Below, piece after piece: positions 62,710 through 64,000 of a DNA stretch of 64,000 bases. The notes below the pieces were generated by a model. That model was given only the letters and a program-made list of their open reading frames with translations. It was not told the origin of the DNA and ran no database searches. The DNA lies in NCBI GenBank assembly GCA_037039685.1, contig JAWNGF010000001.1, forward strand, positions 8,742,001-8,806,000. The letters are read 5' to 3'. Made by a program: the position numbers and the translations under genes. This DNA is from Ceratobasidium sp. AG-K. Taxonomy: Eukaryota > Basidiomycota > Agaricomycetes > Cantharellales > Ceratobasidiaceae. Each line of letters opens with the position of its first letter. Position 1 is the stretch's first letter.

Positions 62710-64000
62710 CTAATCAATCAACGATGCTCGCTTGTCGGCCCCTCTCGCTGCCCGCATGTTGACTACTCCACCAGCGACACTACTCATCGCGTGCGCATAG
62801 AAGTACGCAGAGTGACTGAGCACAGATTGTTCGAGTACAGCGAGGACGTCGGTGAGCATAATGGGCCAGCCAAACTCTTGTCGATCCTCAATCGTGAGCA
62901 GGTCCGAGATCAAGACCGCGCCATTTTTGCGAATGTATTCAAGTCCTTCGGGAGAGCGTTCGTCTGTGGCAAGGTAGAAACTTCATATTATGACGTCAGC
63001 AGGGTTCGACAATGGGCTTATCTGAAATACATACGAATCGCCCTCTTGTGGGGGTGGTCGACCGAATACCTCTCGCTCAGGTTCAACATTGGGCACGTCG
63101 TACGGTTCGATATCCTTGGTCTCATAAATGTGACCAAGTATTTTCCTTCCTGCCTCTAGACGTGATTTGATTCGTGCGAAATGTTTCTCAATAGTGTTTT
63201 CCATGGCCCAACCGTGATCGACGACTAGGCACAAGGGTTTAGTGTTGCAAGAAAGGGAAAATGAGTGTGATCAACTTACAATCTCCACGACGCATGTGAG
63301 CTCCCATCCATTGTCGACCGCCAACAATCTTTTCCATACGATCGTAAACCTTGAGTGCCAGACGCCGTACAGGCCCAGTGGGACGCATTTCGTGTAGTAC
63401 GGTTTTGGCGAAGCTATTTCTCCCTTCGACGGTCGTGAATCGCAGTCCGCCCTGCAAGGCGTCAGTTGGGTTGACCGAAGGATTCTGACAAAGATACCTA
63501 CAGGTTTGCGGTTAAGATGAGTTTCTCCGGAAAGTACCAGGACGTCCGTATCAATGTCAGCGTAATCCTCAACCATTCCACGCAAGCGAGAACGAGGGGC
63601 CACCTGTTTCATGGGTTCGACAACACTCTTAGTGTAGTCCATGCCAAGCCTGGAGTTTCACTCGTCAATAATAGCACAAACAGACAAATCATGCCAAGAC
63701 TCACGCTCCGCGGAAAGTGTGCAGAACCTCCCAACCATTCTCGCGCAACACAGCCTCGAACTGATCATCGTTGGACCACTCGGCGAGTCCTCTCAGGGCA
63801 CCACCAGCTTCGTTGAAATCCATGGTCGTGCGAGTGTTACCCAGCGAATCAAATAGTTTTTTGGAGATGGGAGAGCCCTCTCGACCTGCCGGGTGCGAAG
63901 GCAGCTTGTCCACGCGAACGAGTGGCGAGGGGTCGTACTCGTTGTTTGGGATTGCATGTATAGTGAGCTTTCCGCCATTCTGATAGTTCTCACGATGCCA
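62710..64000 (-). CDS. O-fucosyltransferase-like glycosyltransferase, 5' partial
   Basis: Putative GDP-fucose-type transferase domain, gene cut by the window end. Visible exons on the minus strand are 64000-63705 (partial), 63649-63502, 63451-63280, 63224-63035 and 62980-62710, all in phase. The donor-binding signature is AHMRRGDFVDHGWAM, the H-x-RRGD motif of O-FucT-like enzymes; it is assembled across an intron (63225-63279). Near the C-terminus SFYLATDERSPEGLEYIRKNGAVLISDLL and SHSAYFYAHAMSSVAGGVVNMRAARG match the fold's second half. Any signal anchor or TM would lie upstream of the window. Acceptor and specificity are unknown. Confidence 0.82.

Overview
The window is nuclear DNA of a filamentous basidiomycete. 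Introns are short (about 41-147 nt) and numerous, with CTAAC/CTAAT-type branch sites; one protease gene has 20 exons. Genes are packed on both strands, and the recognisable proteins are fungal: Rrn11, an Ssh4/Ear1-like SPRY protein, Snf4, Pcs60, DUF1769, DUF7729, mL59 and bL32m. An Agaricomycete is likely (for example Ceratobasidiaceae), but genus and species cannot be proved from this window. No rRNA, tRNA, CRISPR or intact transposon was found.

Layout: 0-16 kb is housekeeping. It holds bL32m (5' partial), a disordered hypothetical protein, ribosomal protein eL13, Rrn11, a RING/coiled-coil protein, a mitochondrial-type M16 metalloprotease, a 2-Cys peroxiredoxin and a NUFIP1/Rsa1-like snoRNP factor. 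From 16 to 23.6 kb is an accessory block: three tandem SAM-methyltransferase-like paralogues, each with a TATAAAAGG box, separated by spacers holding a 173-bp foldback element and antisense ORF relics. From 23.7 to 29.6 kb come Snf4 (AMPK gamma), head-to-head with an endosomal SPRY/PPxY protein, and a hypothetical protein. A 3.4-kb stretch with no convincing gene follows.

From 33 to 50.6 kb are a split-PH protein, PP1 catalytic subunit, an MFS transporter with three microexons, a C2H2 factor, a DUF7729 membrane protein, Sec23 and a DUF1769 protein. From 52 to 64 kb are mL59, a membrane hypothetical protein, a Pcs60-type acyl/oxalyl-CoA ligase, an epoxide-hydrolase-like enzyme, a tandem pair of small mycocypin-like beta-trefoil candidates and an O-fucosyltransferase-like gene cut by the window end.

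Two genome-wide traits stand out. First, five introns need GC donors. Second, at least nine single-base indels, mostly in or beside homopolymers, break genes that otherwise read as conserved, including essential Sec23. This points to consensus error, so apparent pseudogenes here should be treated with caution. Exon coordinates come from reading frame continuity, splice signals and remembered family sequence; no alignment was run.
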